64,000 nt of DNA from Polynucleobacter sp. MWH-HuK1 (GCF_018881815.1 NZ_JACVPP010000001.1:248001-312000), one strand, 5' to 3'. Shown: positions 1 through 8,183, counted from the stretch's first letter. Notes: generated from the sequence alone by a model not told the origin. Numbers and translations: made by a program.

Positions 1-264
1 CAAGACCATCAAAATCGCAATGCATTGGAGATCGCAAAACAGTGTGGCAATCTTTACGATAAATTTGTTGGCTTTGTAGATGACTTAGAGAAGTTAGGTC
101 AACGCTTGGATCAAGCGCAAACAAGCTATCACGATGCTTTTAATAAACTAAGAACTGGTAAGGGCAATCTCATTCGCTCCGCTGAAAAAGTTCGTGAGTT
201 AGGCGTCAAACCCAGCAAGAGCTTGGCTTCGCCACTAATTGAATCATCTTCAGACTTTGAATAA
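1..264 (+). CDS. rmuC: DNA recombination protein RmuC, C-terminal end (partial)
   Basis: Only the last 87 residues are present. The reading frame is open from the first base, so the gene starts upstream of the window. RmuC proteins are predicted nuclease-like coiled-coil proteins that limit inversions between short repeats. The visible part matches the family end: a helical stretch (KFVGFVDDLEKLGQRLDQA), a conserved FNKLRTGKGNL segment and an RELGVKPSK segment before a variable tail. It converges on the phasin gene, with a two-way terminator between them. Identification is by recalled family motifs and the catalytic part is not visible. Confidence 0.88.
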   Translation, partial: QDHQNRNALEIAKQCGNLYDKFVGFVDDLEKLGQRLDQAQTSYHDAFNKLRTGKGNLIRSAEKVRELGVKPSKSLASPLIESSSDFE

Positions 265-311
265 TTCCAACTATCTGTTTTAGCGAATGTTTAAAAGACT
301 GGGACAAATAA

Positions 312-346
312 AAATCCCGCCTAGTTTGCACTAAGCGGGATTTTTT
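312..346. terminator. Bidirectional rho-independent terminator between rmuC and phasin gene
   Basis: The arms AAATCCCGC and GCGGGATTT are separated by about 14 bases. An A-run lies on the left and a T-run on the right, so the hairpin can end transcripts from both convergent genes. Confidence 0.85.
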
Positions 347-388
347 CATAAGACTTACTACTAAATCTAGTTCTGAATAAGCTCTAAA

Positions 389-973
389 TTAAGCAGCTTT
401 GCGTCTACGTGATGCAGGAGTAGCAGATTTTTTAACATGGGCAATTTGACCTTGCACTGTTTCAATTGCTTGATCAGCTGTTTTCTCTACACTAGCAAAT
501 GCTTCTTTACTAGCAGCGCGGAACTGCTCAAAACCTTGTAATGCACTACCGTATACAGTCTTAAATGAAGATAAGAAAGCATCGGAACCAGCAGGTGCAT
601 TAGCAGCAACTGCATTGATCCAATCTTGGAATCCATCTTGCAATTGGTCGATGCTTGCATCAACAACATTTACGAACTCTTTATTGCCATCACGCAATAC
701 TTTGCTTACTTTCTTTTGGTAAGCAACTGCTTGATTGCCAGCAGCTTGCAAAGAATCAGCGGTAAAAATTTCACTAACTTGCTTTGGATCTTTTGCAGTC
801 AATACCTGCTGAATGCTGTCTTGTGTATTTACCAATGCATCTTTAGAAGCGGCGAAGTTCAGCTCAGCCAATTTTTGAGCATTTTCCAAAGCAGCTTCGC
901 TCAAAGAAAATGTAGCCTGAAGGCCTTTGCTATTAATTTGGGACAATTTAGCGGTGATTTGTTCTTGGTTCAT
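389..973 (-). CDS. phaP: Phasin family protein
   Basis: This 194-residue protein is mostly amphipathic helix with no signal peptide. It has the phasin pattern of an N-terminal helix rich in FxLSxAALENAQKL-type repeats, an Ala/Gln-rich middle and a short basic tail (RRRKAA). Phasins coat polyhydroxyalkanoate granules in the cytoplasm and control their number and size. The start is supported by GGAGA about six bases upstream. It is monocistronic, with a terminator just downstream. A TTGC-rich inverted repeat about 130 bases upstream could be a PhaR-type operator. No PHA synthase lies in the window, so the link to PHA is from family knowledge. Confidence 0.92.
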   Translation of the reverse strand: MNQEQITAKLSQINSKGLQATFSLSEAALENAQKLAELNFAASKDALVNTQDSIQQVLTAKDPKQVSEIFTADSLQAAGNQAVAYQKKVSKVLRDGNKEFVNVVDASIDQLQDGFQDWINAVAANAPAGSDAFLSSFKTVYGSALQGFEQFRAASKEAFASVEKTADQAIETVQGQIAHVKKSATPASRRRKAA

Positions 974-1101
974 GTATTTCTCCAGAAATTAAGTGGTACA
1001 ACTGTCAATTAAGTGCATTTAAGGAGATTTAAGACGCCTTAAATATTGCACTGCACCATAAAACTGTAACTGAATGAAAATGACAAATCAAGAAGTATTT
1101 G

Positions 1102-1115
1102 TTGCTTTGCAGCAA
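1102..1115. promoter_or_regulatory. Inverted repeat upstream of phasin gene, candidate PhaR-like operator
   Basis: A perfect TTGCT-N4-AGCAA inverted repeat lies in the 186-base gap between the divergent phasin and transporter genes. PhaR repressors of PHA granule genes are known to bind TGC/GCA-rich dyads, so a role in phasin control is plausible. The site is about 130 bases from the phasin start and 45 from the transporter start, so it could serve either gene. Confidence 0.35.
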
Positions 1116-1159
1116 ATAAATCATTTTTGAGTAATAAACATAATTAAATCAATAACTTA

Positions 1160-2485
1160 ATGCAAATTCAGAATTCCCATTCCTATCGAAAAGTAGCAAT
1201 TGCAGCCTGCTTTGGCACCTTTCTAGAGTGGTATGACTTTTTAACCTTTGCCACTCTGGCCGTTATTTTTGCCCCTCTATTCTTTCCATCCACAGACCCT
1301 AATACGGCCCTTTTGGCGAGCTTAGCGACCTTTGGAGCAGGAATGGTGGTGAGACCCATTGGAGCAGCGCTATTTGGCTCCATGGGCGATCGTATTGGCC
1401 GAAGACCCGTATTTATGATCACCATTGCTTTAATGGGTATCGCAACCGTGAGCGTGGGCTTTTTGCCCACCTATGCTCAAGCAGGCATTTGGGCCCCCAT
1501 CTTCCTGGTCAGCCTTCGCTTACTTCAAGGGCTATCTGCAGGCGGGGAGATTGGCGGGAGTGCTGTCTACCTCACTGAACACGCAGGCAACGAAAGCAGA
1601 GGATTTAAGACAAGCTTTTTACAACTCATGGGCCCGCTAGGAATCTTATTTTCAACATTGCAAATTGCCTTGCTCAGAAACTACTTAACACCTGAAGAAT
1701 TTCAGGCGTGGGGTTGGCGAGTACCATTCTGGGTTTCCATTGTTTTACTGATGATCGCTTTTAAAGCTCGCATGGCTCTTGAAGAAACCCCAGTATTTTT
1801 GGAGCTTTCTAAAAACAAACAGAATGCTACAAATCCTCTGCTTACCAATTTTCGCGATTCGGACACTCGCAAAAGAATGTTTTTACTTTTTTTCTGCATT
1901 TCATCTGGTGGCGCCGTTCTATTCTTCTGTGTTCAGGTTTACACCGCGATCTTTTTGAAGACATCAGTCAAGTTAGCACCAGAAATGGTTGATCAACTAA
2001 GTCTTTATGCAACTTTATGTCTTTTACCTTTAACAGTTTTTGCGGGATGGCTATCAGATAAGATGGGTCGTAAACCAGTGGTGGTAAGCGGCCTTCTTTT
2101 GGGAGCACTCACCATCCTTCCAACGTTTCATGCACTTCAGTATTTTGGCGCGCAATATCTACAACTCAGCCATCAAGAAAATATTCTATTTATTGGTTTA
2201 CTGCTTACTTGTTTATCTCTTGCGCTGGCTTTAGTAGTGGGTCCACAGACCGCACTGCTAGCAGAACTATTTCCAGCAAAATCACGTAATAGTGCTGCAA
2301 CCCTTCCACATAACCTAGCGGCTGGATGGGTAGGGGGCTTACTCCCTCTGATAGTCACTTGGCTAAATCAACAATGGGGAACGGCTACGACTGGCCTGTG
2401 GTACCCCACAATTTTTCTTGCAAGCGCAGGTATTGCGGCACTCTTCTATTTGCCGGAAACTAAAACGGTTAATCTCAACAATTAA
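1160..2485 (+). CDS. MFS transporter, metabolite:H+ symporter (MHS) type
   Basis: This 441-residue inner-membrane protein has about 12 hydrophobic segments. The MHS subgroup (KgtP/ProP/ShiA relatives) is indicated by the N-terminal FGTFLEWYDF motif near residue 18, the loop 2-3 motif GDRIGRR at residues 76-82, its repeat SDKMGRK near residue 300, and an RLLQGLSAGGEIGGS segment. Such proteins import dicarboxylates, citrate, betaine or related compounds with protons. The substrate cannot be read from sequence. No clear Shine-Dalgarno precedes the ATG. The TAA stop shares the four bases TTAA with the stop of the convergent TPR gene. Confidence 0.9.
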   Translation: MQIQNSHSYRKVAIAACFGTFLEWYDFLTFATLAVIFAPLFFPSTDPNTALLASLATFGAGMVVRPIGAALFGSMGDRIGRRPVFMITIALMGIATVSVGFLPTYAQAGIWAPIFLVSLRLLQGLSAGGEIGGSAVYLTEHAGNESRGFKTSFLQLMGPLGILFSTLQIALLRNYLTPEEFQAWGWRVPFWVSIVLLMIAFKARMALEETPVFLELSKNKQNATNPLLTNFRDSDTRKRMFLLFFCISSGGAVLFFCVQVYTAIFLKTSVKLAPEMVDQLSLYATLCLLPLTVFAGWLSDKMGRKPVVVSGLLLGALTILPTFHALQYFGAQYLQLSHQENILFIGLLLTCLSLALALVVGPQTALLAELFPAKSRNSAATLPHNLAAGWVGGLLPLIVTWLNQQWGTATTGLWYPTIFLASAGIAALFYLPETKTVNLNN

Positions 2486-3993
2486 AGCGTGGCATGCTTC
2501 CTATGGGCTAGGCTATTCAATTCACGCCTAACGCGCTCAATCACCTCATCCCAGTTTCCCGGCTGTTTTTGATGAAAGATTTTTGCTGTTGGATACCAAG
2601 GACTATGCTCCTTACCGCTCAACCAACGCCAACAAGAATCATAGCGATTAAGAATCCAAACTGGCCTACCGAGCGCTCCTGCCAAGTGCGCCGATGAGGT
2701 ATCAACTGAAATAATGAGATCTAAACACCCCATAAGCGCAGCTGTATCTTCGAAGTCGTTGAGGGAATATACGCAATTAATAAGATCCGGCCAAATATGA
2801 TGTTTTCTGGCAATCAATTCTGATTCAGCAGGCTCACCCTTTTGCAGACTATAAAAATCAATGTCCGGCACATCCTTCAATGCTGCAATTTGATCTAATT
2901 CAATATTACGCCGCTTATTAACCGCCCATAGCTCTGGATGATCAACCCTAAAACCGCCATTCCAAATAAGACCCACACGAAGATTTTGCTTATTCCCGAT
3001 TTCTTTTTCAAAAAGATGCTTCCGCGCTTCATTCAACTCTAAATAAGGGATCTGATTAGGAATTGAATCGAGGTCCGTATTAAACAATAGCGGCAAGCTT
3101 AATAAAGGGGAGTGAAAGTCAAACTCATCTTTGCCCCCCTTGTTAATAACAACCAGTTTGCAGAACTTTTTTAATGCTCCCAATACATTAACAAGAGCAG
3201 CAGGCACCCCAAATGTGATCTGTGCTCCTAACTCAAATAGAGGCTGTATATAACGGCAAAACTGCAAGGTGTCGCCCAAGCCCTGCTCTGACCATATAAA
3301 AACTTTTTTACCTGCAATATTTTCGAGGTTTTCTAGTCTTGGTTTATTAGCATATTGAAACTGCAGTGGGATTGACTTAAACCAACGCGCCTCATAATTC
3401 TGCCAACCGTTTTGATATTCGCCATAATTCAATTGGGTTAGCGCCTTATGCCAATAGGCATCCACATAGTTGGGATTAATTGCAGTAGCTTGATCAAAGC
3501 ATTGAATAGCCTCATGGGGGTGACCGAGTAAGGCAAGGGCATTCCCTTTATTGCTATAGGCCTCTGCATATTTAGGGTTTAGTGAAATGGCTTTGTCATA
3601 CCACTCCAGAGCATCTTCGTAACGGTATAACTCCTGAAGAATATTCCCTTTATTGCTATAGGCCTCTACGTAAGCAGGCGCAAGTTTAATGGCTGCCTCC
3701 ATAGAATCCAGAGCCTCTTCATGTCGAGCAAGCTCTTTTAAGATGTTTCCTCGATTACTGTAAGCAACCCCATTCTTAGGGTCTAATGCAATCGCTTGAT
3801 CAATAAGCATTAGCGCATCCTGAAACTTAAATTGCAATGCTAAATTTACAGACATTATGCGCAAAATTTCTGGATCCTTTGGGGAGCAAATCAAGGCTTT
3901 ATCGAGCAATGTCTGCGCCTTATCAAACTCCTTCAATTGAAGGTGGTGCATTGCATTATTAAGAAGTAGTTGTGCTTCAAAATTCATCTGCAA
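2482..3993 (-). CDS. TPR protein with glycosyltransferase-like (GT9-type fold) C-terminal domain
   Basis: The 503-residue protein has roughly six TPR units in residues 1-210, seen as repeats of the type AYSNKGNxLxxLxRxEEALxxYDKAIxLNP. A C-terminal domain follows at about 225-490 with SEQGLGDTLQFCRY and VDTSSAHLAGALGRPVWIL. The latter resembles the nucleotide-sugar site of ADP-heptose-type glycosyltransferases. There is no signal peptide, so it is probably cytoplasmic. Donor and acceptor are unknown; glycan or protein modification is inferred. It stands alone, and its stop overlaps that of the convergent transporter. A second TPR-glycosyltransferase of another family lies at 8.7 kb. Confidence 0.8.
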   Translation of the reverse strand: MQMNFEAQLLLNNAMHHLQLKEFDKAQTLLDKALICSPKDPEILRIMSVNLALQFKFQDALMLIDQAIALDPKNGVAYSNRGNILKELARHEEALDSMEAAIKLAPAYVEAYSNKGNILQELYRYEDALEWYDKAISLNPKYAEAYSNKGNALALLGHPHEAIQCFDQATAINPNYVDAYWHKALTQLNYGEYQNGWQNYEARWFKSIPLQFQYANKPRLENLENIAGKKVFIWSEQGLGDTLQFCRYIQPLFELGAQITFGVPAALVNVLGALKKFCKLVVINKGGKDEFDFHSPLLSLPLLFNTDLDSIPNQIPYLELNEARKHLFEKEIGNKQNLRVGLIWNGGFRVDHPELWAVNKRRNIELDQIAALKDVPDIDFYSLQKGEPAESELIARKHHIWPDLINCVYSLNDFEDTAALMGCLDLIISVDTSSAHLAGALGRPVWILNRYDSCWRWLSGKEHSPWYPTAKIFHQKQPGNWDEVIERVRRELNSLAHRKHATL

Positions 3994-4088
3994 ATTCTCA
4001 ATTTATTAAATGTCGCAAAAATAAGGCTAAATTAGAAGCACCCAAAATATGTTTTCAGGATACCCCGTAAAAAACACCCCAGAATAGA

Positions 4089-4122
4089 AAAAGGATTTAC
4101 AGGTTAACCTGTAAATCCTTTT
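4089..4122 (-). terminator. Terminator after tRNA-Thr, a perfect 34-base palindrome
   Basis: A 17-base arm pairs perfectly with its partner around a GTTAAC centre. On the minus strand it is followed by a T-rich tail, six bases after the tRNA 3' end. It probably ends the sspA-sspB-tRNA transcript. Confidence 0.8.
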
Positions 4123-4127
4123 GAATT

Positions 4128-4203
4128 TGGTGCCCCTTGTCCGACTCGAACAGACCACCTACTGATTACAAATCAGTTGCTCTACCAGATGAGCTAAAGG
4201 GGC
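4128..4203 (-). tRNA. thrT: tRNA-Thr (anticodon TGT)
   Basis: Read on the minus strand, the 76-base gene begins GCCCCTT and ends AAGGGGC-A-CCA, giving a perfect seven-pair acceptor stem. The CCA is encoded. The anticodon arm is ACTGA-TTTGTAA-TCAGT with anticodon TGT, which reads ACN threonine codons. The T-loop GTTCGAGTC is canonical. It begins only 18 bases after the sspB stop and is followed by a strong terminator, so it is probably processed from the sspA-sspB transcript or has a promoter inside sspB. Confidence 0.96.
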
Positions 4204-4221
4204 AACAGCTGATATTTTAGC

Positions 4222-4629
4222 CTATTTCACAATCTTCAAGCTAGGTCTGCTTGTTTTGGGTTTTTCAGGGCTCTGATCAGCCGAATCCGCAAGATGTAAA
4301 TCTCGCGCCTGAGCTGGATCAAATGGGAAAGACATACCCTGCCCATTCTCCCTGGCGTAGATTGCCAAGACATGACTAACGGGGACCAAGATCTTCCGTG
4401 GAACCCCACCAAATCGAGCCTGGAAACTAATCCAGTCATTTTCCATCTGCAGCTGATGGCAGGCCTCCAAGGAGAGATTGAGAACAATCTCATCATTCTT
4501 CACAAACTCCATGGGCACCTCCACCCTAGCATCTACAAATACAGCAATGAAAGGTGTAAAACCAAAATCCGTGCACCACTGATGTAGGGCACGGATTAGA
4601 TAGGGTTTGTTGCTTGGGACGTCAGACAT
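4222..4629 (-). CDS. sspB: ClpXP protease specificity-enhancing factor SspB
   Basis: This 135-residue adaptor binds ssrA-tagged peptides from stalled ribosomes and delivers them to ClpXP. The compact substrate-binding domain spans residues 1-100, with the family start KPYLIRALHQWCxDxGFTP and a later FGGVPRxIxVP segment. A flexible Pro/Ser/Glu-rich linker leads to the C-terminal LKIVK, which matches the ClpX-docking (XB) tail of E. coli SspB. It follows sspA by 29 bases on the same strand, the usual sspA-sspB operon. Confidence 0.95.
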   Translation of the reverse strand: MSDVPSNKPYLIRALHQWCTDFGFTPFIAVFVDARVEVPMEFVKNDEIVLNLSLEACHQLQMENDWISFQARFGGVPRKILVPVSHVLAIYARENGQGMSFPFDPAQARDLHLADSADQSPEKPKTSRPSLKIVK

Positions 4630-4658
4630 ACTGACAATTGATGAACCGCTGGAACTGC

Positions 4659-5270
4659 TTAGCGGCGCATCACCTTCTCGGAAGGAGTCAAAGCTTCAAT
4701 GTATGCGGGTCTGCTGAAAATACGCTCAGCGTATTTCAGGAGAGCCGCAGCATTGCGGGAAAGGTCAATCCCATAGTGCTCAAGGCGCCACAACAATGGA
4801 GCAATCGCAACATCAAGCATTGAAAACTCATCACCCAGCATGTACTTATTTTTTACAAAAATAGGCGCAAGTTGAGTCAAACGATCACGGATCGCTAGAC
4901 GCGCTTTTTCATGAACCTTCTCAGCAGCTTTACCTTTTTCATTTTCCAAGGCAGCAACGTGAACAAACAACTCTTTCTCAAAATTAAAGAGGAAGAGGCG
5001 TGCCCGTGCGCGTGCTACTGGATCAGGCGGCATCAATTGCGGATGAGGGAAACGCTCATCAATATATTCATTGATGATGTTTGATTCATACAAAATTAAG
5101 TCGCGCTCAACCAAGATAGGAACTTGGCCATATGGGTTCATTACAGAGATGTCTTCTGGCTTATTAAACAAGTCAACATCGCGGATTTCAAAATCCATGC
5201 CTTTTTCAAAAAGCACCAAACGGCAGCGTTGCGAGAATGGGCAGTTAGTACCCGAGTACAACACCATCAT
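4659..5270 (-). CDS. sspA: Stringent starvation protein A (GST-fold regulator)
   Basis: This 203-residue GST-like protein has a thioredoxin-fold N-terminus (MVLYSGTNCPFSQRCRLVL) with the PYGQVPIL turn near residue 47 and an all-helical C-terminal half. SspA binds sigma70 RNA polymerase and reshapes transcription in stationary phase and stress; in this family it has lost GST activity. GGAAA precedes two adjacent ATG codons, so the start may be one codon later. It lies upstream of sspB and downstream of petC, with a UUCG hairpin in the gap. Confidence 0.93.
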   Translation of the reverse strand: MMVLYSGTNCPFSQRCRLVLFEKGMDFEIRDVDLFNKPEDISVMNPYGQVPILVERDLILYESNIINEYIDERFPHPQLMPPDPVARARARLFLFNFEKELFVHVAALENEKGKAAEKVHEKARLAIRDRLTQLAPIFVKNKYMLGDEFSMLDVAIAPLLWRLEHYGIDLSRNAAALLKYAERIFSRPAYIEALTPSEKVMRR

Positions 5271-5336
5271 AAATTTATTTCCTTAAATTTCTACTTCAAT
5301 ACAACAAACGCACAACAGCGTTAAATCTTGTCGCTA

Positions 5337-5356
5337 ATAGACCCCGAAGGGTCTAT
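5337..5356 (-). other. UUCG-capped hairpin between petC and sspA
   Basis: ATAGACCC pairs perfectly with GGGTCTAT around a TTCG tetraloop on the minus strand, starting nine bases after the petC stop. There is no T-run, so it may protect the 3' end of the petABC message or slow read-through into sspA, not act as a full intrinsic terminator. Confidence 0.6.
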
Positions 5357-5364
5357 CAATTCAA

Positions 5365-6138
5365 TTAATGAATATCTTTCCAGTAAGCTTTGTTCAAGCG
5401 CCAAGCCAAGATTGTGAAGATTGCCAAGAACAACAGCACGATGACGCCAAGACGTTTGCGCTCTAACTGAACTGGCTCAGCCATCCATGACATGAAAGCA
5501 ACCAAGTCGGCAATATTGTCGTCATACTCTTGTGACTTCATAGTGCCAGGCGTTAACTGCTCAAAGCCTACAAATACTTTCTCCATTCTGCTTGGGTCAT
5601 GAGGATCTTTACGCTCCTCAAACTTCGCAGCACGCTCACCTTGCAACTGCCAGAGCACGTGGGGCATACCAACACTTGGATATACCAAGTTATTCCAGCC
5701 GGTTTGTGTAGTGTCGTCTTTATAGAAAGTACGGAAGTAGGTATAAAGCCAATCATTACCACGAGCACGAGCCTCAACCGATAAATCCGGTGGGTTCTTA
5801 CCAAAGAAAGCTTTACCCTCTTTTGGCGTCATAGAAATGGTCATCAAATCACCCACTTTGGCATCAGTCAAAATGAGGTTGTCTTTGATCTGTTGATCGG
5901 TCAAGCCGATATCGCGCAAGCGGTTGTAACGCATGCTAGAAGCTGCGTGACAGTTCAAGCAATAGTTCACAAAAATCTTTGCGCCATTTTGCAACGAGGC
6001 ATTGCTACTTACGCGATCGGGGGCTTTATCTAAAGGAAAGCCACCTTCATTTGCATTGGCATTCACACCAAAGCCGAGGGCCGCAACCAATACTGTTGCT
6101 TGGCAGACGCCCATCAAAGTTTGCAGAATTCGTTTCAT
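5365..6138 (-). CDS. petC: Cytochrome c1 of the bc1 complex
   Basis: The 257-residue subunit passes electrons from the Rieske centre to soluble cytochrome c. A signal peptide (MKRILQTLMGVCQATVLVAA) precedes the haem site CLNCH in FVNYCLNCHAASSMRYNRL; the Met ligand is probably in the later MP segment, and a C-terminal helix (LGVIVLLFLAIFTILAW) anchors the protein. The open frame extends to 6312, but that would overlap petB by 143 bases. The ATG at 6138 has AGGAA upstream and begins a proper signal peptide. It is the last gene of petABC, 31 bases after petB. Confidence 0.96.
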   Translation of the reverse strand: MKRILQTLMGVCQATVLVAALGFGVNANANEGGFPLDKAPDRVSSNASLQNGAKIFVNYCLNCHAASSMRYNRLRDIGLTDQQIKDNLILTDAKVGDLMTISMTPKEGKAFFGKNPPDLSVEARARGNDWLYTYFRTFYKDDTTQTGWNNLVYPSVGMPHVLWQLQGERAAKFEERKDPHDPSRMEKVFVGFEQLTPGTMKSQEYDDNIADLVAFMSWMAEPVQLERKRLGVIVLLFLAIFTILAWRLNKAYWKDIH

Positions 6139-6169
6139 ACTAGTTCCTAGTTTCTCTTTGGTGTCTAAA

Positions 6170-7570
6170 TTAATGGGACTTAAAAGTAACGCGTGTTGGA
6201 ACTTGCTTGAATGTGCCAAGCTTGCTCCAGAACGGCATTGCCAAGAAGAAGCCCAGATAATAAATAGTGCATACCTGAGAAATCTTTTCAAATACTGGTG
6301 ATGGTGGCTCAATACCTAAGTAACCCAAGATAATGAAGCTCACAACGAACACGCCATAAATATATTTATGGAACTGTGGACGGTAGCGAATGGATTTCAC
6401 TGGTGATTTATCAAGCCAAGGCAAGAAGAACATGATCACAACAGAACCGCCCATGATCACAACACCCCAGAACTTCGCATCAAACATATAGAAGCCGGCA
6501 GCCAAAACTACTGCAATTGCTGCACACACGCCCTTCACTTTTTTATCACTTGAGCTCTTAGCAAACATTCCCAAAATGACTACTAAGAAGATCCACAAAG
6601 GCAATAAGAAGTTAGTGGTTGTTGCACGCAACATAGAGTAGAACGGCGTGAAATACCAAACCGGCGCGATGTGCGGAGGCGTTTGCAATGGATTTGCAGG
6701 AATGAAGTTGTTTGCCTCGAGGAAGTATCCGCCCATCTCTGGAGCAAAGAACACAATGCAAGCAAAAATCATCAAGAACACGCCAAGACCAAACACGTCG
6801 TGAACAGTGTAATAAGGATGGAAAGGAATGCCATCAACAGGATGACCATTCGCATCCAAATTCTCTTTAATCTCAACTCCGTCTGGGTTATTTGAGCCAA
6901 CTTCATGCAAAGCAATGATGTGAGCAGCAACCAAACCAATCAATACCAATGGAATTGCAATCACATGGAATGCAAAGAAGCGGTTGAGGGTTGCATCACC
7001 AACAACATAGTCACCACGCAACCATAAAGATAGGTCTGGACCAATGAATGGGATTGCGGAGAACAAGTTCACAATCACTTGTGCACCCCAATAGGACATT
7101 TGACCCCATGGGAGCAAGTAACCGAAGAACGCCTCGCCCATCAAACACAAGAAAATTGCGCATCCGAAAACCCAGATCAACTCACGTGGCTTGCGATATG
7201 AACCGTAGATCAATCCACGGAACATGTGCAAATACACAACCACGAAGAACATAGATGCGCCAGTTGAATGCATGTAGCGAATCAACCAGCCCCATGGCAC
7301 TTCGCGCATGATGTACTCAACTGACTCGAAAGCCTTGGCAGCATCAGGCTTGTAGTTCATCACCAAGAAAATACCGGTAATGATCTGCAAAGCCAAAACC
7401 ACAATTGCTAGGGAACCAAAAAAGTACCAAAAATTGAGGTTTTTTGGAGCGTAATACTCTGTTAAATGGGCTTTAATCGATGATGTAAGCGGGAAACGGG
7501 AATCAACCCAAGCAAGGACCTTCTGCGCAACCGGAGCGTCTGCTGGGACTTCTTTTTCGTGAAATGCCAT
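6170..7570 (-). CDS. petB: Cytochrome b of the bc1 complex
   Basis: This 466-residue integral membrane protein carries two b haems and the quinol (Qo) and quinone (Qi) sites. The N-terminal four-helix half includes RYMHSTGASMFFVVVYLH and FHVIAIPLVLIGLVAAHI with the paired haem-ligand histidines. The Qo-site motif is PVWY, within APVWYFTPFYSMLRA, the beta/gamma-proteobacterial variant of mitochondrial PEWY. It is longer than the roughly 400-residue mitochondrial form because of extra C-terminal helices. The gene sits 10 bases after petA and belongs to the petABC operon. Confidence 0.97.
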   Translation of the reverse strand: MAFHEKEVPADAPVAQKVLAWVDSRFPLTSSIKAHLTEYYAPKNLNFWYFFGSLAIVVLALQIITGIFLVMNYKPDAAKAFESVEYIMREVPWGWLIRYMHSTGASMFFVVVYLHMFRGLIYGSYRKPRELIWVFGCAIFLCLMGEAFFGYLLPWGQMSYWGAQVIVNLFSAIPFIGPDLSLWLRGDYVVGDATLNRFFAFHVIAIPLVLIGLVAAHIIALHEVGSNNPDGVEIKENLDANGHPVDGIPFHPYYTVHDVFGLGVFLMIFACIVFFAPEMGGYFLEANNFIPANPLQTPPHIAPVWYFTPFYSMLRATTTNFLLPLWIFLVVILGMFAKSSSDKKVKGVCAAIAVVLAAGFYMFDAKFWGVVIMGGSVVIMFFLPWLDKSPVKSIRYRPQFHKYIYGVFVVSFIILGYLGIEPPSPVFEKISQVCTIYYLGFFLAMPFWSKLGTFKQVPTRVTFKSH

Positions 7571-7580
7571 TTATCTCTCC

Positions 7581-8183
7581 TTAGGCCTTCTTATCTTCGC
7601 CAATCAGAATCTTGGTGTCGCTTAAATACATATGCGGCGGCACCTCCATATTGTCTGGGGCTGGTTTGTTTTTAAATACTCGGCCTGCCATATCGAAAGT
7701 AGAGCCGTGGCATGGGCAAAGGAAACCACCTGGCCAGTTATTTGGCAAGGAAGGTTGAGCACCTGATTCAAATTTAGCCGTAGGAGAGCAACCCAAGTGA
7801 GTGCAAATACCAACCACTACGAGGTACTCTGGCTTAATAGAGCGCCACTGGTTTTGAGCATAAGGAGGTGTAAATTGAGCTGGATCACGCAATGAATCTG
7901 GATCAGCTAATTCGCCATCAATCTTGGACAACTCAGCAACTTGCTCAGGGGTACGACGTACCACCCAAACAGGCTTACCACGCCATTCAACCATTCTCAT
8001 CTCGTCCGGCTGCATACCAGCGATATCGATTTCAACAGCAGCACCGGCGGCTTTAGCACGCTCGGAAGGCTCAAAACTGTCTACAAAAGGGTAAAGGGCT
8101 GCGGCTGCACCTACGCCTCCAACCGCCGATGTGGCGATCAGCCAGTTGCGGCGATCCTTGTCCATACAGGGCTTGTCACTCAT
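7581..8183 (-). CDS. petA: Ubiquinol-cytochrome c reductase Rieske iron-sulfur subunit
   Basis: This 200-residue protein takes the first electron from ubiquinol. A twin-arginine segment (RRNWLIATS, from residue 11) precedes a hydrophobic helix, so it is likely inserted by the Tat system, whose genes are at 18.4-20 kb. The 2Fe-2S ligands lie in CTHLGC (127-132) and CPCHGS (156-161), with the usual disulfide cysteines inside the same boxes. AGGA stands eight bases before the ATG. It is the first gene of petABC and is divergent from mscL. Confidence 0.97.
   Translation of the reverse strand: MSDKPCMDKDRRNWLIATSAVGGVGAAAALYPFVDSFEPSERAKAAGAAVEIDIAGMQPDEMRMVEWRGKPVWVVRRTPEQVAELSKIDGELADPDSLRDPAQFTPPYAQNQWRSIKPEYLVVVGICTHLGCSPTAKFESGAQPSLPNNWPGGFLCPCHGSTFDMAGRVFKNKPAPDNMEVPPHMYLSDTKILIGEDKKA

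Noticed and set aside
292..308. ACTGGGACAAAT as another REP-like motif similar to that at 40.75 kb
   Set aside because: It matches only GGGACA plus flanking A/T bases and has no inverted partner. It is probably chance next to the terminator.
626..1012. 128-residue open frame on the plus strand over the phasin gene
   Set aside because: It is antisense to a clear phasin, has a Cys/Ser-rich composition with no family pattern and no ribosome site.
4128..4203. tRNA-Thr as an integration site of a genomic island
   Set aside because: No integrase and no repeated tRNA 3' end were seen nearby. Both flanks are ordinary genes.
6139..6312. 58-residue N-terminal extension of petC
   Set aside because: It would overlap petB by 143 bases. 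A signal peptide with a ribosome site begins at 6138.
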